The notes below the pieces were generated by a model. The model was not told where the DNA came from. It saw only the letters and a list, made by a program, of their open reading frames with translations, and did not search any database. DNA of 64,000 nucleotides from Aliamphritea ceti (lineage in GTDB: Bacteria; Pseudomonadota; Gammaproteobacteria; Pseudomonadales; Balneatricaceae). This document shows positions 60,877 to 64,000 of the stretch, one piece after another. The translations under genes and the position numbers were made by a program. Each line of letters begins with the position of its first letter. The first letter of the stretch is position 1. The DNA lies in NCBI RefSeq assembly GCF_024347215.1, contig NZ_AP025282.1:558001-622000 (forward strand). Reading direction: 5' to 3'.

Positions 60877-62553
60877 TTAGTGAGGGCGGGTAATACTGAG
60901 CATTTCTTTGGCGTGTTCACGTGAAGTATTGGTAACATCAATACCACCAAGCATACGTGCAACTTCTTCAACTCTCTCATCGGAACTTAGCATATTGATC
61001 TGTGTGTGAGTGTGCTTCTTGCCGGCTCGCTTGCTGACAAACAGGTGCTGATGCCCCTGAGATGCAACTTGTGGCTGGTGTGTGACACACAATACCTGAC
61101 TATGTCCGCCAAGCTGGCGTAACAATCGTCCTACCACTTCGGCGATGGCGCCGCCTATGCCAACATCTACTTCATCAAATATCAGCGAAGGTGTACTGGC
61201 TGATTGTGCTGTGATTACCTGAATTGCCAAACTGATACGTGACAGTTCACCACCGGATGCAATTTTATGCAGTGATCGTGCTGGTTGGCCTTTGTTTGTT
61301 GAAATCAGAAATTCTATTTCTTCTAGCCCGTTTGGATTTAACTGACCTTTTTCATAAGCGGTGAGTTGTACGTCAAGATTAGCGGCAGGCATACCGAGAT
61401 CATGTAGCTGCTTATTAACCTGTTTGTTCAGTTTGCGGGCAGTACGCTCACGGACTTCACTGAGACGCTCAGCAAGTTGATAGTAACCTTCCTGTGCTAA
61501 CTGTGCTTGCTGTTCAAGGGCATCGAGCTCCTGATCAGACATTGACAGATCTGCCAACTCAGCTTGTAGTGCGCTTAAATGATCGCTCAGTTCTTCAGGT
61601 GCAATACGGTGTTTGCGTGCGAGGTCGAACAGACTGCTGAGGCGATCTTCGACAATAAGCTGGCGTTCTGGGTTTAATTCAACCCGGCCGAGATATTGAT
61701 TCATCTCCTGGCTGGCTTCTTCTATCTGAATTTGTGCACTGGTCAGCATTTCCATTGTCTGACGAATCGAAGGTGATTGCGCTTTCATATTGCTGAGCAG
61801 ATGCTGGCACTGGTTCAATAAGTTAAGGCAGTTACCGCCTTCGCCGTCCTGAGTTATTTGTAGCAGTTGCTGACCTGTTTGGATAATTTCACCTGCGTTG
61901 GCCAGCGTTTGCTGTTCACTGACGAGGGATTCAAATTCACCGCTTTGAATTTGCAGTGTTTCAAGCTCTTCAACCTGATAACTAAGTAACTGGACTCGGG
62001 CTGCCTGTTCTTCGTTTTGTTGCGAAAGTGTTTTGTGTTTCTGATCAAGCAAGCGCCATTGCTTGTATTGCTGACGGGTTTGTTTAACCAGGCGGGTTTC
62101 GCCTGAGAAAGCATCCAGTAAGTGTCGGTGATGATCTTTTTTAAGCAGGCGCTGATGTTCGTGTTGACCATGAATTTCAATTAAATATTCGCCCAACTGA
62201 CGTACTTTAGCGATTGGACAGGCGGTGCCATTTATATAACACCGTGAACGGCCTTCTGCGGTAACAACGCGACGAAGAATGCACTGATCATCCTGATTCA
62301 GCTCCTGCACAATTAGCCAGTCTCTGGCGGTTGGAATTTGACTAATATCGAAGTCAGCAGTGATTTCTGCCCGTTCTGCACCGTTGCGGACGGTGCCGCT
62401 GTCGGCGCGTTTGCCTAAGGCGAGCCCCAGAGCATCGAGCATAATTGACTTGCCGGCACCAGTCTCTCCGCTCACAACGGTCATGCCGTTGTGAAGTTCT
62501 AAATCGAGCTGTTCAACAATGGCGTAATTACGAATGTTTAACTGTGTCAGCAT
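60877..62553 (-). CDS. recN: DNA repair ATPase RecN
   Basis: A 558-residue SMC-like protein (E. coli RecN: 553). It starts MLTQLNIRNYAIVEQLDLEL; Walker A GETGAGKS is at residues 29-36. Long coiled-coil arms fill the middle (about 160-350). The C-terminal ABC half has ASGGELSRISLAIQV and the Walker B-like LIFDEVDVGIGG. It acts in double-strand break repair. ATG 62553 gives the conserved start; the longer frame is rejected. A LexA box upstream supports SOS control. Confidence 0.95.
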   Translation of the reverse strand: MLTQLNIRNYAIVEQLDLELHNGMTVVSGETGAGKSIMLDALGLALGKRADSGTVRNGAERAEITADFDISQIPTARDWLIVQELNQDDQCILRRVVTAEGRSRCYINGTACPIAKVRQLGEYLIEIHGQHEHQRLLKKDHHRHLLDAFSGETRLVKQTRQQYKQWRLLDQKHKTLSQQNEEQAARVQLLSYQVEELETLQIQSGEFESLVSEQQTLANAGEIIQTGQQLLQITQDGEGGNCLNLLNQCQHLLSNMKAQSPSIRQTMEMLTSAQIQIEEASQEMNQYLGRVELNPERQLIVEDRLSSLFDLARKHRIAPEELSDHLSALQAELADLSMSDQELDALEQQAQLAQEGYYQLAERLSEVRERTARKLNKQVNKQLHDLGMPAANLDVQLTAYEKGQLNPNGLEEIEFLISTNKGQPARSLHKIASGGELSRISLAIQVITAQSASTPSLIFDEVDVGIGGAIAEVVGRLLRQLGGHSQVLCVTHQPQVASQGHQHLFVSKRAGKKHTHTQINMLSSDERVEEVARMLGGIDVTNTSREHAKEMLSITRPH

Positions 62554-62678
62554 TCTTCTGGCCTCAGGAAAAAGTGCGCTTATTTTTACGTACTGCTGTA
62601 TCGCGTATTGACGTCGGCCAACCTGGTATAAATGACGTATGTTCAACGGAGAGGTTGAGTGACGTATCACTGTATGAG

Positions 62679-62694
62679 CTGTGTTTTTATACAG
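62679..62694 (-). promoter_or_regulatory. LexA (SOS) box upstream of recN
   Basis: CTGTGTTTTTATACAG on the plus strand fits CTGT-N8-ACAG exactly. It is 126 bases before the recN start, the gene expected to be LexA-controlled. A partial CTGT half-site precedes it. Confidence 0.82.
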
Positions 62695-62773
62695 TGTTTT
62701 TTAATTTATAAGCCATTCCCTTATCAGACGCAATATGTTTTCTCGTCAGGTGTTAAAAAAATATGTCTTTTTA

Positions 62774-62800
62774 CTTGAATCTTGCCGGCACAGCCCCATA
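62774..62800 (+). promoter_or_regulatory. Sigma-32 heat-shock promoter of grpE
   Basis: CTTGAA at 62774-62779 and CCCCATA at 62794-62800, with a 14-bp spacer, match the sigma-32 consensus (CTTGAA, CCCCAT-T) almost perfectly. It lies 110 bases before grpE. The rest of the 357-bp gap holds only the recN LexA site. Confidence 0.87.
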
Positions 62801-62910
62801 TATGTCTGCAACGTTATTTACCCCGTTACTAAGCTGTGCGGGTGTAAAGATTCCTTTTGTGAAGCAGTGGTCGACAGGCTGTTGCAGACAGAAATATCTT
62901 GGAGAAACAG

Positions 62911-63507
62911 ATGGCAGGTGAAGATAAAGTTCAGGCTGATGCGGCGCAAGAAGGCGCTGAAGAAATTCTTGAAACCGTAGAAGGTGTTCTGGCGGATGAA
63001 GAAGAGTTACTGAACACTGCTGCTGAAGGTGAGCTGGATGTGGCTGCCTTACAAGCATCCGTAACAACTCTGGAAACTCAGGTTGCTGCGCTGAAAGATC
63101 AGGAGTTACGTACTCAGGCTGAAATGCAGAATATTCGCCGTCGGGCTGAAATGGATGTTGAGAAAGCGCATAAGTTCGCACTGGAGAAATTCAGTAATGA
63201 ATTGTTGCCTGTTCTGGATAGCCTGGAGCGTGCAATTGAAGCAAGCCAGTCTGATGAAGAGGCGGTGAAAGTACTGCGTGAAGGTGTCGAGATGACACTG
63301 AACATGTTTGTTGCCGGTCTAGAAAAGTTCAAAGTTGAGCAGATTAACCCAATGGGTGAAAGCTTTAATCCTGAACTGCATCAGGCAATGTCTATGGTGC
63401 CAAACCCTGAAGTGCCTGCGAATAATGTTATGGCGGTTATGCAGAAAGGTTACACCTTGCATGGTCGCTTGATTCGTCCGGCTATGGTTGTCGTGTCCAA
63501 GGGATAA
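62911..63507 (+). CDS. grpE: Heat-shock nucleotide exchange factor GrpE
   Basis: A 198-residue DnaK cochaperone. An acidic N-terminal tail (residues 1-50) is followed by a long dimerization helix (ALKDQELRTQAEMQNIRRRA) and the beta-wing head with FNPELHQAMSM and KGYTLHGRLIRPAMVVVSKG. ATG 62911 has TTGGAGAA upstream, so the TTG four codons earlier is rejected. It precedes dnaK. Confidence 0.97.
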   Translation: MAGEDKVQADAAQEGAEEILETVEGVLADEEELLNTAAEGELDVAALQASVTTLETQVAALKDQELRTQAEMQNIRRRAEMDVEKAHKFALEKFSNELLPVLDSLERAIEASQSDEEAVKVLREGVEMTLNMFVAGLEKFKVEQINPMGESFNPELHQAMSMVPNPEVPANNVMAVMQKGYTLHGRLIRPAMVVVSKG

Positions 63508-63563
63508 AAATGGCCTTCTGTGACAGTTTATCGCAGAAAAACGCATAAAAGCCGTAAAAAAGA

Positions 63564-63595
63564 TCCGGTTTTGGCTTGAAAGCATGAAAACCGGA
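63564..63595 (+). promoter_or_regulatory. Hairpin and possible second heat-shock promoter between grpE and dnaK
   Basis: TCCGGTTTT and AAAACCGGA form a perfect 9-bp stem. It lacks a T-tract right after it, so it is a weak terminator or an mRNA processing/attenuation element. CTTGAAA at 63575 inside the loop, with CATATAT at 63596, weakly resembles a sigma-32 promoter. Confidence 0.55.
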
Positions 63596-63669
63596 CATAT
63601 ATAGCAAGCAAGGCTTTATTACAGAATTTTCGTCCGTCATACCGGGCACAGAAAGATTGGAGTTTTACA

Positions 63670-64000
63670 ATGGGTAAAATCATCGGGATCGATTTAGGTA
63701 CCACTAACTCATGCGTTGCAGTACTGGACGGTGAAAACACTAAAGTTATTGAGAATGCCGAAGGCGATCGCACCACTCCTTCCATCATCGCTTACACAGG
63801 TGAAGGTGAGACTCTGGTTGGCCAACCTGCAAAGCGTCAGGCAGTAACTAACCCGATTAATACACTGTTTGCTATTAAGCGTCTGATTGGCCGTCGTTTT
63901 AAAGATTCTGTTGTTCAGAAAGACATCAGCATGGTGCCATACAAAATTGTTGAAGCTGATAACGGCGATGCCTGGGTTCAGGTAAATGACAATAAAATGG
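63670..64000 (+). CDS. dnaK: Chaperone DnaK, N-terminal part (runs off the window)
   Basis: The first 110 codons of Hsp70. The start MGKIIGIDLGTTNSCVAVLD is the ATPase phosphate-1 loop, followed by EGDRTTPSIIAYT and INTLFAIKRLIGRRF. The gene is cut by the window end. ATG 63670 follows GGAG at 63659-63662. It forms the heat-shock operon with grpE. Confidence 0.98.
   Translation, partial: MGKIIGIDLGTTNSCVAVLDGENTKVIENAEGDRTTPSIIAYTGEGETLVGQPAKRQAVTNPINTLFAIKRLIGRRFKDSVVQKDISMVPYKIVEADNGDAWVQVNDNKM

Overview
The window reads as chromosome of a marine gammaproteobacterium of the Oceanospirillales/Pseudomonadales type. The order proB, rpsT, murJ, ribF, ileS, lspA, fkpB followed by minor-pilin genes is the arrangement known from Pseudomonas and relatives. 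The right end carries smpB, ratA, rnfH, bamE, fur, recN, grpE, dnaK, which is also typical. Genus cannot be fixed from sequence alone. Base composition is moderate, with clearly AT-richer islands in the pilin region and in the middle of the prophage.

Layout. 1-7279: housekeeping block (proline synthesis end, S20, lipid II flippase, FAD synthetase, Ile-tRNA synthetase, signal peptidase II, FkpB). 7294-25541: an unusually large type IV pilus minor-pilin region. It has a minus-strand set (pilV, pilW, pilE-like, pilX-like), a lone fimT, then two complete fimT-pilV-pilW-pilX-pilY1-pilE operons whose PilY1 proteins belong to different kinds (only the second has a von Willebrand MIDAS motif). 25800-33245: metabolic and regulatory genes (ThiO, NadE, a thioredoxin-like protein, LysR plus a double-length CaiB-type CoA-transferase, AraC). 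33449-44405: a PLD nuclease, a hydroxamate-siderophore operon (TonB receptor, fhuF, fhuC, fhuD, fhuB) behind a Fur-box-like site, an AraC/GyrI regulator, an EVE protein, an OsmC protein and a LysR regulator.

44485-57827: a 13.3 kb Pf-like filamentous phage (inovirus) prophage in the 3' end of ssrA (tmRNA), bounded by a 30-bp direct repeat. From the left it has a HigB/HigA-type toxin-antitoxin pair, a tyrosine integrase, and a minus-strand cargo block. The cargo includes an Hcp-like protein (the T6SS tube family), a two-TM protein, an unknown 259-aa protein, a truncated second integrase and a 545-aa AT-rich membrane protein. Two tandemly duplicated repressors, an operator cluster and the phage core follow: HTH proteins, a zinc-ribbon ORF with a membrane ORF nested in another frame, ssDNA-binding protein, small membrane proteins, major coat, adsorption protein, pVI-like, Zot/pI and Rep. 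No secretin (pIV) is present. The phage restores the tmRNA 3' end and supplies a new terminator.

57801-64000: ssrA (tag ANDDNYALAA), smpB, ratA/rnfH, bamE, fur, recN with a LexA box, and grpE-dnaK behind a sigma-32-type promoter; dnaK runs off the window. The strongest candidate for something undescribed is the inovirus cargo block with an Hcp-family protein and an integrase-start scar that suggests modular cargo exchange.
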